A stretch of 64,000 bases of DNA from Rhodopirellula baltica SH 1 (GCF_000196115.1 NC_005027.1:1240001-1304000); one strand, 5' to 3'. Shown: positions 26,648 to 36,779, numbered from the stretch's first letter. The notes: generated from the letters alone by a model not told the origin. Numbers and translations are program-made.

Positions 26648-27690
26648 TGGATTTGGAATCGTGCGAGGACGGGATTGTGGTCACTGATGTCACGCTGGTC
26701 ATCGGCGATGCCCCAGTAGTTGTTCCAGTGTTCGTCTTGGGTGTCTTGATCGCCGCCAAAGTTCAAGTCGGATCGAACCGTTACATCGCGAAGAGACAAG
26801 TCGACGACTCCGGGAGTGTCGATGACCAAGTCTCGCGAAACGAGAATGCGATCGAATTGGCGACCCGGCAATAGGTGCGTGGTTCGGTTTTGGTCGGGAA
26901 TGTAGTCGTGCAGGTCGACTAAATCATCCGAGGGATCGTCGTTGCCTCGCGACATCAGGACGCCGAGGTCCGAGTCCGGTGAGATTTTTCCGGCCAGCTC
27001 TTCCGTGTTGAAGTCGCCGGTCACCAGGACATGAACTGGTTGGTCAGGGTTTTCCTGCGATGCTTTCACGCCCGCCACCAAGCGTTCCAACCACAGGCCA
27101 AGCGTTCGTGCCTGTTTCGCTCGCAAATCACCTTTCTTGGCCATTGCACGAAGATGACAATTTGCGATCACCAAAAGTTCGGTCTTTCCATTGACCGGGA
27201 TTTCGACGACGGCGAACAGGTGTTTGGAAACCGAGGCGTAGCCGCGTGACTTCATCGACGGTGTCACGACTCCGCGAGAGATCGATTGAACGCCGGTTGT
27301 GGTGGTCGCTAGCAAGGCGACGTCTTGTTCGGTGTAGAAGTCTTCGCCTTTGATCACATAGTCGTCGTACTTCAGCCCATGGTTGCGATCGATCGCTCGA
27401 GTCAGAAAGTACGTGACGTTCTGGCTCTCGATTTCTTGCAACGCGACAACGGTTGGTTGGACTTTCGCGATCGCCGCCGCCACTCGGTCGCGACGCCAAT
27501 CCCATTGCCCGCGACTGGGAGCACTTTTTTCGCGGCCCAGTTCGCTTGGGTTGTCAGCGGTTTGATTGTCGAAGAACCATTCCAAGTTCCAAGTCATGAC
27601 GCTGAATTCGGTCGGCTGTTGCGCGATCGCGACAGAACCAAACCCACTGATGAAGTGCCCGGTCAACGCGAGCAGAAAGAGCAAACGCAT
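26644..27690 (-). CDS. Secreted endonuclease/exonuclease/phosphatase-family protein
   Basis: 348 residues with signal peptide MRLLFLLALTGHFISGFGSVAIAQ, then the EEP fold: FSVMTWNLEWFFDN (metal-binding Asn), VALQEIES (metal-binding Glu), NCHLRAMA (His/Arg), VTGDFNTEE (catalytic Asp/Asn) and ISDHNPVLARF (catalytic His). Members cleave DNA, RNA, phosphoinositides or sphingomyelin; being secreted, this one may scavenge phosphate from extracellular nucleic acids, which is inference. The start is set by the signal peptide; the frame extends 30 bases upstream. Confidence 0.9.
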   Translation of the reverse strand: MRLLFLLALTGHFISGFGSVAIAQQPTEFSVMTWNLEWFFDNQTADNPSELGREKSAPSRGQWDWRRDRVAAAIAKVQPTVVALQEIESQNVTYFLTRAIDRNHGLKYDDYVIKGEDFYTEQDVALLATTTTGVQSISRGVVTPSMKSRGYASVSKHLFAVVEIPVNGKTELLVIANCHLRAMAKKGDLRAKQARTLGLWLERLVAGVKASQENPDQPVHVLVTGDFNTEELAGKISPDSDLGVLMSRGNDDPSDDLVDLHDYIPDQNRTTHLLPGRQFDRILVSRDLVIDTPGVVDLSLRDVTVRSDLNFGGDQDTQDEHWNNYWGIADDQRDISDHNPVLARFQIQ

Positions 27691-27765
27691 GGTGTCATTC
27701 GTCAATGTTGAGTGGATCACGCGGGATTGAATCTCGCGGGGAAGTTGGACAGACGCTTCCGCTGG

Positions 27766-28971
27766 TCAGGCTTTTTCCGCCGCGATGGCCGCGACGGCGA
27801 GAAGATCAGATCGGCCAAAGCAGAACTGTTCCAAAGCATCCAGACCCGACGTGTCGCCAGCCTGTTTGGCTCGTCGAGCCATCGCCAGGAGTTCGGGCAA
27901 GACTCGTTGCACGGGGACGTCATCGGGAAAGAGCTCGATCGCGGCGCGGAGTGCTTCCGCGGGGCGGCCGACTCGATCGAGCAGATCAATGTACGTCTCG
28001 ATCGCACCTGCGCCGGCAACGTTGACGTCAACCGTGCGAGCCTTCTGTTCGAACATACGAAGAGCGGTATCGACGCTTTGTCCTAACAACGCGGAAAAGA
28101 ACGCGGAGTGTGCAGGATAGAAATCGACGAACGGTTCTTCGCCGGGATACTGAAAATCAGATGGCAAACGACGGCCATACTGACAAAGCTGCAACGCTTG
28201 ATCGATCATTTCGCGATCGTCAATCACAGTCGCGAACCGGACAGTCGAAGACAGGTGTGTTGTGTCGAGGTGATAGCCACCGCCGCCGAGGATCCATTTG
28301 TACTTGGCAATCAGTTCGCCAAGGTTGAGCTTAGCGGCGTCTGCTTCGATCGCTTCGGCAGAGACGCCATTGTCAGGTCCGCGATTTTGGAAGTCATCGC
28401 GAACGAGTGACAGAAGTTCGTTGTAGAACGATGTCAGCAAACATTCGGCGGCGATTTGGCGATCCTTTCGCGAACGCGCCGCGATGGCTTGATCGTAAAG
28501 CGTGATGCTATTGCATGTGCCTTGGTGCTTGAGCACCGCGTTGTAACCGCGGCGGAGATCGACGTTCTCGTGCAGTAGCACCTGAGTCATCTCGTCGTAG
28601 TTGTCATCGTTGATCTCGATGTCTTCGAGCAAACGTTTGGCCAATTCGATGTCGCCTGTCGGACGCAGATACATCCAACCTTCTGCGATGCGACCGTCTT
28701 GAATGAGCATCGCACCGGCTTGGCGGCATGCGTCGAGAAGATCCTCTTCGAGTTCTCGCTCACGTTGCTTGTCTGCTTCTGATGTGGCAGGTGCCAGCGG
28801 TTCGTCCGGATCCGCGATCATCGGCAGACCATGGGCCAGCCGGCTTTTCATCTTCAAGGCTTCGAACAATTCGACCGGCTGACGTTCACGCCGGTAGTGG
28901 GCGATGACTTCGTCGATGCGTTTGGCAGGATCGGTGCTGAGGCGGGCGAGCAATTGGGGATCGAGCGACAC
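27766..28971 (-). CDS. Conserved-looking cytosolic protein of unknown function
   Basis: 401 residues from a GTG (no strong ribosome binding site). Soluble, acidic and mainly helical, with a region RKDRQIAAECLLTSFYNELLSLVRDDF and ILGGGGYHLDTTHLSSTVRFA; the latter GGGG-YHLDTTHL stretch is distinctive and could form a metal or cofactor site. C-terminal helices (EALRAAIELFPDDVPVQRVLPELLAMARRA) look TPR/HEAT-like. I do not recognise a family. It is 45 bp upstream of and co-directional with the phosphoesterase gene. Confidence 0.75.
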   Translation of the reverse strand: MSLDPQLLARLSTDPAKRIDEVIAHYRRERQPVELFEALKMKSRLAHGLPMIADPDEPLAPATSEADKQRERELEEDLLDACRQAGAMLIQDGRIAEGWMYLRPTGDIELAKRLLEDIEINDDNYDEMTQVLLHENVDLRRGYNAVLKHQGTCNSITLYDQAIAARSRKDRQIAAECLLTSFYNELLSLVRDDFQNRGPDNGVSAEAIEADAAKLNLGELIAKYKWILGGGGYHLDTTHLSSTVRFATVIDDREMIDQALQLCQYGRRLPSDFQYPGEEPFVDFYPAHSAFFSALLGQSVDTALRMFEQKARTVDVNVAGAGAIETYIDLLDRVGRPAEALRAAIELFPDDVPVQRVLPELLAMARRAKQAGDTSGLDALEQFCFGRSDLLAVAAIAAEKA

Positions 28972-29210
28972 GGAGAATGAGCTTTGAGGCGGGGATTTTC
29001 GGTGATTTGGTGTCCCCGAACGTGACGCAGCAGGGCGAAAATGTCAACAACGCGTCTGACAGAGTGCGGCTCGCCGGGGCAATCGCTGGACAGGCGTTGG
29101 GGAACTCTCGCAATTGCCGCCATTGCTCATCAAAAAAGGGGCAAAAATAGGTACCCATTGCAACGGAATGGCTGGGGGCAACCATTCTGCTATTTCAGAG
29201 TGCAGCGCGA

Positions 29211-32200
29211 TCAGACGATTTCCCAGCGTCCGACCAAGCCATCGTCGAGGTCGACGTAGTAGAGGGCTCCATCGGGGCCTTGGCTGATCGCCACCACGGC
29301 ACCGGCACCGGTCGTGAAGGTTTGCACGTTGGTGATTGCCCCGGTCGCATCGACGTCGCCGTGTCGGACAATGCCTTGGCCTAGGTCGTTGAAGAACACG
29401 TCGCCGGTATAGTCGTCGCCGTACAAGTTTCCTCGATAGACATCGCCCATGACGATCGCGTTGATTCCATCGGCTTGGTGATTCAGTGCATACTGCGAGG
29501 ATGTCACGGCGACGTTCTCTGCGAAGAAAGCGATCCCCTCTGGAGTGCCCGCGTATCCGGCGTTGACCAAACTGGTTCCGCTGCCGCCTTCGTAGAACGG
29601 CCAGCCAAAGTTGGCACCAGCCCCGGCGGAGTTGATCTCTTCCCATTTGGTCCAGCCGACATCGCCGACGAACAAACGTCCGGTCACGGGATCAACCGAC
29701 ATGCGGAACGGATTCCGCAAACCCAGCTGATAAACCTTCGATCGATTCGCGTCTGGATCGCCGTTGTAGAACGGATTGTCCGACAAACCTTCGCCAGTCA
29801 GTGGATCGATTCGCAAGACCTTGCCCGACAGGCTGTCGATGTCCTGGACGCGGTCGGCACGGACATCAACACGGTTGTAGCTGGCACCGTCGCCGATTGA
29901 AACGAACAGCTCGCCGTTGATTCCAAAGGCAAGCGATCCAATCGTGTGCGATTCACTGTCGCTGTTGATGAAGTCGTTGATGTACGTTCCGTCAGGATTC
30001 TCGCCGGCGGGGGCTTCGGTGAAGTTGAATGTGCTGTTGGCAAACCCGTTGAAGTTTTCCCACGTGCTGTTGCTGCCTAGCAAAACGACTTCACTACCCG
30101 CGACGGCGGTTTGATAGTCGTTCGCGACATCGGCAGTGACGCGGATCAGACGACCGGCTCTGTTGCCTTTGCCATCTGGTCCGGCCAAAGTTCCAGCCGC
30201 CTGTTGATTGACTTCGGGCGGATCGTAAGTGAACAACAAGTAGACGTACGGATTGTTTGCGAAGTCCGGATGCACGGCGATGTCGAGCAATCCACGATCG
30301 CGAGTTCCGTTGACGATTCCCGAGATGTCGATGAACGGATCGCTCGCGACCGCACCGCCTCGAACCGTTTTGACGACTCCGCCTTGTTCGGAAACCAACA
30401 TCGTTCCATCCGGAAGCCAATCGATTGCGGTTGGCAAACGAAGTTGTGAAGCGATCGTGGTGCTGAGGACTTCGTCGCCGCCAACGACAGGCGGGTCGAG
30501 CGGCGGATCGGATTGGTCGACGGTCCAATTCAAAATGCGATGTGAATTATCCCGTCCACCCGTTCCCGCGGTGAAGCCGACGAATCCTGCATCGCCGACT
30601 TGAGTGTGCAGGTCGATGGTGGCCTTCATCAAAGCGTGAGTCGGCTTGGTCGCGTCGTCGGATAGGTAGACCGCCAACACATTGCTGGTCCCGTTGTATT
30701 CCACCCACGCATATCGCGGGCTTCCGTTGTTGAGATCGATCTCCGGCACCGCGGTCCGCACGTTGGAATAGACTGAACCGGTCAAGATCGAGACATGGTT
30801 GTCGTTGAGATCCAAACTGTTGCGGTAGGTATCGAACTCAATTGCGACCGAGTTAGTGATGTCTTGGTAACCGAGCTCTTCACCGGAACCACCGATGGCG
30901 GTTGCTCCGCGTGGATCGTTCTGGATGGTGAAGGTCAAACCATCGGCGCCGTCCGTGCCCGCACCGTTCATGGCACGGAATGCGAATGCGGTACGGAAGG
31001 ATCCGTCGTTGGTGAGATTGACCGCGGTGGAGTAGAACGCGCTGCCGGCTTGATTGTTGAGGGCTTGCGTGAGTTCGAGCGTGTCGCCGGTTTGGCGTGC
31101 GGTTCCGTTGAGAGTCAAACCCGAAACGTCGGCGAAACTGGCGTAGTTAGGCAGGCTGACTTCGTTATCAACGATCGATACCGTCGCGGTTCGCGGAACC
31201 AGTAAGTTGGCTCCGCCTTGCACGTTGTCGATGGTGATGTTGAAGCTTTCGTTGTTTTCCAGCAGAGCGTCATCGAGAATGGGAACCACGATGGTTTGTT
31301 CGGTGACACCGTCAGCAAACGTGAGTGTTCCGGTTTGACGTGTGTAGTCGACTCCTTCGGTTGCTGTGCCCGCGAACGTGTCGTAATCCACCGTGGCGAT
31401 GCCATCGCTGCCACCGGATCGAATGACCTGAATAAGTGCGGTCCCCGCGTCTTCGTCGACCGTCACATTGCTGGTTTCGAGTGAGATCGTTCCGGGGTTG
31501 GTGGGCGTGAGTCCGTATTGGAAGTAGCCGTTTGCGTGCAGCCATTCGGATTGTTTGAATCCTGGTGTCAGGCCATCTTCCTGCCATGTGCCGGTGGAAT
31601 AAACCGTTTCGGCTTCGGTTTGATAGGACGTGCCATCTAGCTCAACTCGGTCGATTCGCACGTTGCGATCGATTGCACCGTTGGCTTGATATAAATCGTT
31701 CGTGAAGCGAATCTGGATTTGTGAAATATCGACGGTGCTGTCGGCTTCGAAATCCAGTTTGACGAACTCGCCTGTGTCGATGTCTCCACCAATGTTTTGC
31801 CAGGTTTGGGCACGTTGGCCATCAATCCAGAGCTCAATCGTTTCAGTGTTCTCGGCACCGGCCGCGTAAACGGAGATGGAACTGGTTGAGGACGGAGCCG
31901 CATATTGGAAGTAGCCGTTGCTGTGGATCCATTCACTGCGTCGGAATCCGGGGGCGACACCGTCTTCTTCCTGCCAAGTTCCTGTTCCAAACGTGTTCGC
32001 ATTTTCTGATTCAACCGTGACACCGTTGACGGTAATCGAGTCCACGACCAAATTGCGATCGATGCCTTGGCTGGGTTGATACAAATCGTTGGTGAATACG
32101 ACTCGCACATCATCCGCCGTGGCGTCCGCGGCACCGTCGTAGGTGAACGTCTGGAACTGACGAGTGGCGACGTCGCCGCCGATGTTGTTCCACGTTTGGA

Positions 32201-32957
32201 CGACTTCGCCACCGACTTGCAACTGCATTTGTTCGGATCCCGTCGTGCCGGCGGCGCGAATGGAGATCGGTAGAACCATTTCAATGTGCTGCAGTTGATC
32301 CACGGTCGCAAGCAACGAAGTCTCGATCTCACCAACGTGGAATTCCAAGTCCCAATCACCGCCTCGAGATGTATGTCCAGTCGCATCGTCGGACGCAGCG
32401 ACATCAGCGGATGTCAAACGTGCGAGCGTTGTGATCAGGTTGCGTCCGGTGACGTCCGAAGCAGCGTTGCATCCATAAAGCATGATGTCCGCGTCGCTGC
32501 GAAGTGATTGTTTCCAACGTGCGAGTTGCTCGGAGTGCTGTTGAAACACTTCCGCGTCGACTCGTTGCCCGGCAAGTTGCAATGCGCCCGCTTCGCCATG
32601 CGAGACAATGTGTATCGCTCGCACGTTGGTGCGGCCATTTAGAATCGCGGTCATCTGATCGATGGCGGGTGTCTTTCCATCAAGCAATACGAACTCGACG
32701 CCGCTTCGCATCAATCCGGTGAGTTTCTCGGATTGTTCGACGTCACCATCGATGAACGCAATCTCGGTTACCGATGCGGACGAAGCGGATGAGTCCGAGA
32801 CTGTATCGGATGAGGTTGAGTCGGCGGAGCTTGTTCCAGCCGCAGCAGCGATTTCTGCACCAGCATCACCGGCGAGCATGAGCCGTGGCTCGAGCGGCTC
32901 AAGTGACCATTGAGGGTGGGCGAAAGCTGGTTTGCGTTTGGATTGAAGTCGAGTCAT
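29211..32957 (-). CDS. Large secreted mosaic protein: DUF4347, carbohydrate-binding, Calx-beta, lectin-like and sorbosone dehydrogenase domains
   Basis: 1248 residues. The N-terminal motif LEPLEPRLMLAGDAG (about 19-33) is the planctomycete LEPR-type surface-protein signal. Next are a DUF4347 domain with VRAIHIVSHGEAGAL and IMLYGCNAA, two repeats of about 125 residues ending in WQEE/WQED...HSNGYFQY/HANGYFQY (xylan-binding CBM-like), a Calx-beta domain (VDEDAGTALIQVIRSGG), an L-type lectin-like domain (SVAIEFDTYRNSLDLNDNHVSI) and a C-terminal glucose/sorbosone dehydrogenase beta-propeller (LRLPTAIDWLPDGTMLVSEQGG; FVGDVGWTKWEEIN). It is probably an extracellular polysaccharide-binding sugar dehydrogenase needing PQQ and calcium. 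The start is at the ATG before the basic N-terminus. Confidence 0.88.
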   Translation of the reverse strand: MTRLQSKRKPAFAHPQWSLEPLEPRLMLAGDAGAEIAAAAGTSSADSTSSDTVSDSSASSASVTEIAFIDGDVEQSEKLTGLMRSGVEFVLLDGKTPAIDQMTAILNGRTNVRAIHIVSHGEAGALQLAGQRVDAEVFQQHSEQLARWKQSLRSDADIMLYGCNAASDVTGRNLITTLARLTSADVAASDDATGHTSRGGDWDLEFHVGEIETSLLATVDQLQHIEMVLPISIRAAGTTGSEQMQLQVGGEVVQTWNNIGGDVATRQFQTFTYDGAADATADDVRVVFTNDLYQPSQGIDRNLVVDSITVNGVTVESENANTFGTGTWQEEDGVAPGFRRSEWIHSNGYFQYAAPSSTSSISVYAAGAENTETIELWIDGQRAQTWQNIGGDIDTGEFVKLDFEADSTVDISQIQIRFTNDLYQANGAIDRNVRIDRVELDGTSYQTEAETVYSTGTWQEDGLTPGFKQSEWLHANGYFQYGLTPTNPGTISLETSNVTVDEDAGTALIQVIRSGGSDGIATVDYDTFAGTATEGVDYTRQTGTLTFADGVTEQTIVVPILDDALLENNESFNITIDNVQGGANLLVPRTATVSIVDNEVSLPNYASFADVSGLTLNGTARQTGDTLELTQALNNQAGSAFYSTAVNLTNDGSFRTAFAFRAMNGAGTDGADGLTFTIQNDPRGATAIGGSGEELGYQDITNSVAIEFDTYRNSLDLNDNHVSILTGSVYSNVRTAVPEIDLNNGSPRYAWVEYNGTSNVLAVYLSDDATKPTHALMKATIDLHTQVGDAGFVGFTAGTGGRDNSHRILNWTVDQSDPPLDPPVVGGDEVLSTTIASQLRLPTAIDWLPDGTMLVSEQGGVVKTVRGGAVASDPFIDISGIVNGTRDRGLLDIAVHPDFANNPYVYLLFTYDPPEVNQQAAGTLAGPDGKGNRAGRLIRVTADVANDYQTAVAGSEVVLLGSNSTWENFNGFANSTFNFTEAPAGENPDGTYINDFINSDSESHTIGSLAFGINGELFVSIGDGASYNRVDVRADRVQDIDSLSGKVLRIDPLTGEGLSDNPFYNGDPDANRSKVYQLGLRNPFRMSVDPVTGRLFVGDVGWTKWEEINSAGAGANFGWPFYEGGSGTSLVNAGYAGTPEGIAFFAENVAVTSSQYALNHQADGINAIVMGDVYRGNLYGDDYTGDVFFNDLGQGIVRHGDVDATGAITNVQTFTTGAGAVVAISQGPDGALYYVDLDDGLVGRWEIV

Positions 32958-33296
32958 CAGATGAAGTTCCGGTATGGCTGGGATACCAGCAACCTTCCGG
33001 CACGACCAACCACAATGCGGCCCTGCAGAGGGGTGCTGTCCCAAGCATACCTACCCGCTCAACCGATACAACTCGCCCAATGTGAATTTTGCCTAAGAAG
33101 GCAGTCTGAAATGGTTGGCCCAATCAAATCAGCCGCCGGCCGTTAGGCCCGGTTCTCACGGCGAGCAACGTGCGGCCGTGAATGGATAGCGAGAGACATC
33201 GACCGAGCGAGCCGCACGACGGTGCTGGCAGAAACCGCGGCTAACGCCGGGCGGCTAATGCGCGAAACGTTTTCAATTTCACAGACGACTCTAAAA
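32958..33296. repeat. Intergenic region with REP-like GTTAGC/GCTAAC element
   Basis: 340 bp between two minus-strand genes. The segment 33233-33259 (core GCGGCTAACGCCGGGCGGCT) matches the element at 16888-16913, and 33130-33150 has a partial inverse copy (GCCGGCCGTTAGGCCCGG). No gene seen. The right-hand minus gene ends at 33297 without an obvious terminator. Confidence 0.5.
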
Positions 33297-36200
33297 CTAC
33301 TCGTCCGATTCGTCGGACAACAACTTGAGTGCCGAGTCGTGGCTGTCGCCGCCCAGGTCGCTCACGCGTGAGAGCACGTCGATGAGCTGATCCGTTGTGA
33401 CGCCAAACGGATCATCGGTGCTGCTGCTGTCGATCAACTTGGTCAAGTCGGTCAGCACAGAATCACGAGCTTGGCTTCGAAGCGATGATTGAGCGAAACC
33501 GCGCGGTGCGATTGGACCAATCGTGTTGTCACCGCCGGGTGCCAGCGATTGTCCCGACTCATCGTCGCTCTTTTGAGTCAAGTTGTCATCGACGTCGGGT
33601 TCACCTTCGCCTTTTTCGTCAGGCTCTTCTTCACCGTTGTTGACCGTGCCGGCAGGCGTCGAAATGTGATTCAGATAATTGATCACCAGCAACGCATCCA
33701 ACGCGGTGACAAAGCCATCGCCGTTGACATCGTAGCCGAAACCAGGATCACCAAAACCAACCGGTCCAGGACCGTAAGTGTTGAGGTAGTTGATGATCGT
33801 CAAAGCGTCCAACGAGCTGACGTCACCATCGCCGTTGACATCGTGAGGTTCGGTGTCGTTGTGGTACGGCGTGTCATTCTCGATCACTTGGATCAGGAAC
33901 GTTTCCGTCACCGGATCGACTCCGGGCGACTGCGAGCTCGCGGTGATGTCGACTTCAATTTCCTGTTGGTCCGCAACCAGAACCGCAACGCCTTCTGCCA
34001 ACTTCAGCGTTGAGCCATCGAACACAAATCGTGAATCGTTGACTGTCAGCGTGTGATTGTTTGCCGCGGGGTTTCCAGCGATGCGAAGTTCGCCAACGGT
34101 TGCACCGGCGAGCTGTTCTTCCACCGTAGCGGGCGTGAGTGCAAAGCCGGTTGGCGCTTCTGGCAAGTCAATCACTTGCAACGTGATTGCTTTTTCAAAC
34201 GAGTCGTCCAGGTGAGAAACCGTGACGTTGATCACAATGCTTTCTTCCGCTTCGTAGTCAACGGCGATGCCCGGTTTCAATCGCAGGCTTCCGCTGATGA
34301 TGACAAAGCGGTCGTCATCGACTTCGAAGTCGTAAAACTGGTCGTCGTCTTCATCGACCACCGTGATCTCGGTGACCACGTCGCCTTCGAAGTTTTCACG
34401 CACGGTTGCGTTGCCTGGCAACACATCCTCGATCGGATCATCTTCATCGGTGATCTGCAACGTCGCGGTGTGGATTAAAGGTTCTTCGAAGTCAGGATCG
34501 TGAACCGTGATGATCAACGGAATCGACCATTCATCTTCCCAGTTCAACTTGTCGGGGCCAACGAAGATCAAATTTCCGTTGCCGTCGACGATGAATCTTT
34601 CGTCATCGATTTCGATGATGTGGTTGCCTTGTCCGTCACCATCGATGACTTCGATTTCACCAATGATTCCGTTCACCAAAATGTTTTCGGGAACCGGTTC
34701 GACGTGGGGCACGACCTGGACGGGAGCTTCAGGCACATTCACGACCGTGATGTCCAACACATGCTCGGTGAAATCGCGTCCGTCGTGCAACCAAACGGTG
34801 AACTGATCTACGCCGGCGAAGTCTTCGATTGGAACGTAAGAAAGCGAACCGGCCAGAGTTACCGTCGACACGCCAGCACTGGCTGGTTGCATCGGCAGCA
34901 GAATGAAATCGTCTTCATCCGTGTCGGATGCGTCGCCATAAACCGCGGGAGCCGCACTGGTCAGAACGGTGTCCTCGTCCATCGTCCAGCTGGGCGGAGT
35001 GTCGTATTCCGGTGCCGTGTTGGCTCCGATCAAACGCATGCCAAACTCGATCGGGGCCGCGTCTTCGTTATTGGTGATTTGAACTCGGTGTGGAGCCGGC
35101 GTGCGAAGGCTCATCTCCGCCAATCCAGCCGCACCAACGATGGCGACGCGTCGCAACTCGGGATCGAGCGAGATGCCTTGTGCGCCGGACATGGATGGCA
35201 GATTCAACGATGACAAATCAATCGCCAGATCGACTACCAAGTCGCCGGTTTCGGCATCGATCAATCGCAAACCAGCCTCAACCGGATCGACTGCTTCAGG
35301 AGTCAAGGTGACGATCAAACCGCGAGCCGCATCGATCGCGACGGGCGCGTCGGTCGGAAGGCTGTAGAGAGTTGCCAGGTCAGTGGTTTCGAGATCGTGG
35401 ACCGTCAATCCATCCGATTGTCGGACAACTAGCAGCCCGGCTTCGTCGCTAAACGCAACCACCTCGACACCGCCATCGACGATGATTGGATCGTTGGTTA
35501 ACAACGAGTGGTTGGCATTGCTCCAGACCTGGATCTCCAAACCATCGGCGAAGCCACCTTGTCCGTCATCAATTTGCGTCGCACGAGCCAGAATCGAACG
35601 GGTGGGGCCGTCCGTTGAACGAGGTGCTGAATCGCCAACCAACCGAGTGTCAGTTGAAACCAATGTGCCTGTTGCTTCGGCACTGAGGTTGGCGGTGTCC
35701 ACGGTCCAAATTTGCGACGAGCCATTTTCGTCCGCTTGCAGCAACAAACCTCGGCCGACGTCGTCAATCGCATGATCAACGAACTGCGGTGCCAGATCAC
35801 TGTCTTCGAACGGTGTGAATCCGGTGAGCGCCGCATCGATGATGAAGGCTTTGTGTCTGACGGCATTGTCGCCCAATGCGATCAATTCGCCGGACGGTGC
35901 ACGCCAAATGGCTTGAATGCCGACGCCCAAATCCAACGTTGACGCGACCGATCCACTGCTGGTCACGGAGTGGAGCGATGTGCCTTTCGCAAAGACGGCG
36001 GGCAACACGTCTTCTTCCGGCGTTCCCGCGTCGAGAACAAAAGCGGGGGTGACAGCCGTGATTCCCGATTCGCTGAGGAACGGGTTGGCCGTGATCACCG
36101 TCGGCGTCGTTTGGACTTGCGAGTCGGTGCCATTGAAAACACGAATCACGTGCGTGCCGTCACCAAGTCCATCAAAGACAAATTGGCCCGCTTCGTCAGT

Positions 36201-36449
36201 CAGCCCGTATTGTTCGCCCTGATCGAGAGTGTTGTTGTCGTTTTGGTCGACAAACACCAACCGATTCGCGAGCGTCGATTCTTCCGCTTCTTTTTTCAGC
36301 GAATCGTTGGCGTCGTGAAAGACCGAACCGACAATCGCGGCCAAAACGCGGCGATCATCCAGCGTCTGCATTGCAAGACGACGTCGAGTCCCGCGCGACA
36401 GATTTCGCTGGGAGCGGCGTCGTAGGCTCGTCAGGGAAACACGCGGCAT
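33297..36449 (-). CDS. Large secreted cadherin-like/dockerin surface protein
   Basis: 1050 residues. A very basic N-terminus (LRRRSQRNLSRGTRRRLAMQ) leads into LDDRRVLAAIVG, a variant of the planctomycete LExR-LLA motif, and then an SdrD-B-like domain (VFHDANDSLKKEAEE...GQFVFDGLGDGTHVIRV). A beta-propeller-like middle (about 140-470) is followed by cadherin-like Ig repeats (DEDTVLTSAAPAVYGDASDTDEDDF; ENFEGDVVTEITVVDEDDD; PATVEEQLAGATVGELRIAG) and two dockerin EF loops (DVNGDGDVSSLDALTIINYL, DVNGDGFVTALDALLVINYL; about 885-945). It ends in an acidic tail. Probably a calcium-stabilised cell-surface or matrix protein. Confidence 0.88.
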   Translation of the reverse strand: MPRVSLTSLRRRSQRNLSRGTRRRLAMQTLDDRRVLAAIVGSVFHDANDSLKKEAEESTLANRLVFVDQNDNNTLDQGEQYGLTDEAGQFVFDGLGDGTHVIRVFNGTDSQVQTTPTVITANPFLSESGITAVTPAFVLDAGTPEEDVLPAVFAKGTSLHSVTSSGSVASTLDLGVGIQAIWRAPSGELIALGDNAVRHKAFIIDAALTGFTPFEDSDLAPQFVDHAIDDVGRGLLLQADENGSSQIWTVDTANLSAEATGTLVSTDTRLVGDSAPRSTDGPTRSILARATQIDDGQGGFADGLEIQVWSNANHSLLTNDPIIVDGGVEVVAFSDEAGLLVVRQSDGLTVHDLETTDLATLYSLPTDAPVAIDAARGLIVTLTPEAVDPVEAGLRLIDAETGDLVVDLAIDLSSLNLPSMSGAQGISLDPELRRVAIVGAAGLAEMSLRTPAPHRVQITNNEDAAPIEFGMRLIGANTAPEYDTPPSWTMDEDTVLTSAAPAVYGDASDTDEDDFILLPMQPASAGVSTVTLAGSLSYVPIEDFAGVDQFTVWLHDGRDFTEHVLDITVVNVPEAPVQVVPHVEPVPENILVNGIIGEIEVIDGDGQGNHIIEIDDERFIVDGNGNLIFVGPDKLNWEDEWSIPLIITVHDPDFEEPLIHTATLQITDEDDPIEDVLPGNATVRENFEGDVVTEITVVDEDDDQFYDFEVDDDRFVIISGSLRLKPGIAVDYEAEESIVINVTVSHLDDSFEKAITLQVIDLPEAPTGFALTPATVEEQLAGATVGELRIAGNPAANNHTLTVNDSRFVFDGSTLKLAEGVAVLVADQQEIEVDITASSQSPGVDPVTETFLIQVIENDTPYHNDTEPHDVNGDGDVSSLDALTIINYLNTYGPGPVGFGDPGFGYDVNGDGFVTALDALLVINYLNHISTPAGTVNNGEEEPDEKGEGEPDVDDNLTQKSDDESGQSLAPGGDNTIGPIAPRGFAQSSLRSQARDSVLTDLTKLIDSSSTDDPFGVTTDQLIDVLSRVSDLGGDSHDSALKLLSDESDE

Positions 36450-36615
36450 CGTGACGAATTCTCACATGTCGAGGCGGAACGGATGGGCAGACGTTTTATG
36501 GTGGACGTCACGGGTGGGCGGAAAGTTCCCTGGAAGCGGCACCTTTCGCGTTAAAATCCGACGAATTGTCACGCGATTGTTTGGATGGTTTTCCAGAATC
36601 CATTCCCCGACGCTC

Positions 36616-36678
36616 GTCGTCGTCGCTTATTATAGACGACGACCGTTTGGCTCCGAGTAGCCTTTTGCTCGGATTTTT
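36616..36678 (+). terminator. Tandem hairpins with T-run in the leader of the Met-rich protein gene
   Basis: A 9-bp perfect stem (GTCGTCGTC at 36616 with GACGACGAC at 36635, loop of 10) is followed by TCCGAG (36652) pairing with CTCGGA (36668) and TTTTT. It lies 100 bp before the plus-strand gene at 36780 and no plus-strand gene precedes it, so it looks like an attenuator or the end of a small RNA. Confidence 0.55.
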
Positions 36679-36779
36679 GCCGGAATCATCGCGATCGAGA
36701 CACCTCCCGCACGCCCGTGATCCTCCGCAAAACGCTTGATTGAACGTCCGCAAAGCCTCTTCACCATTCAATTCATCCC

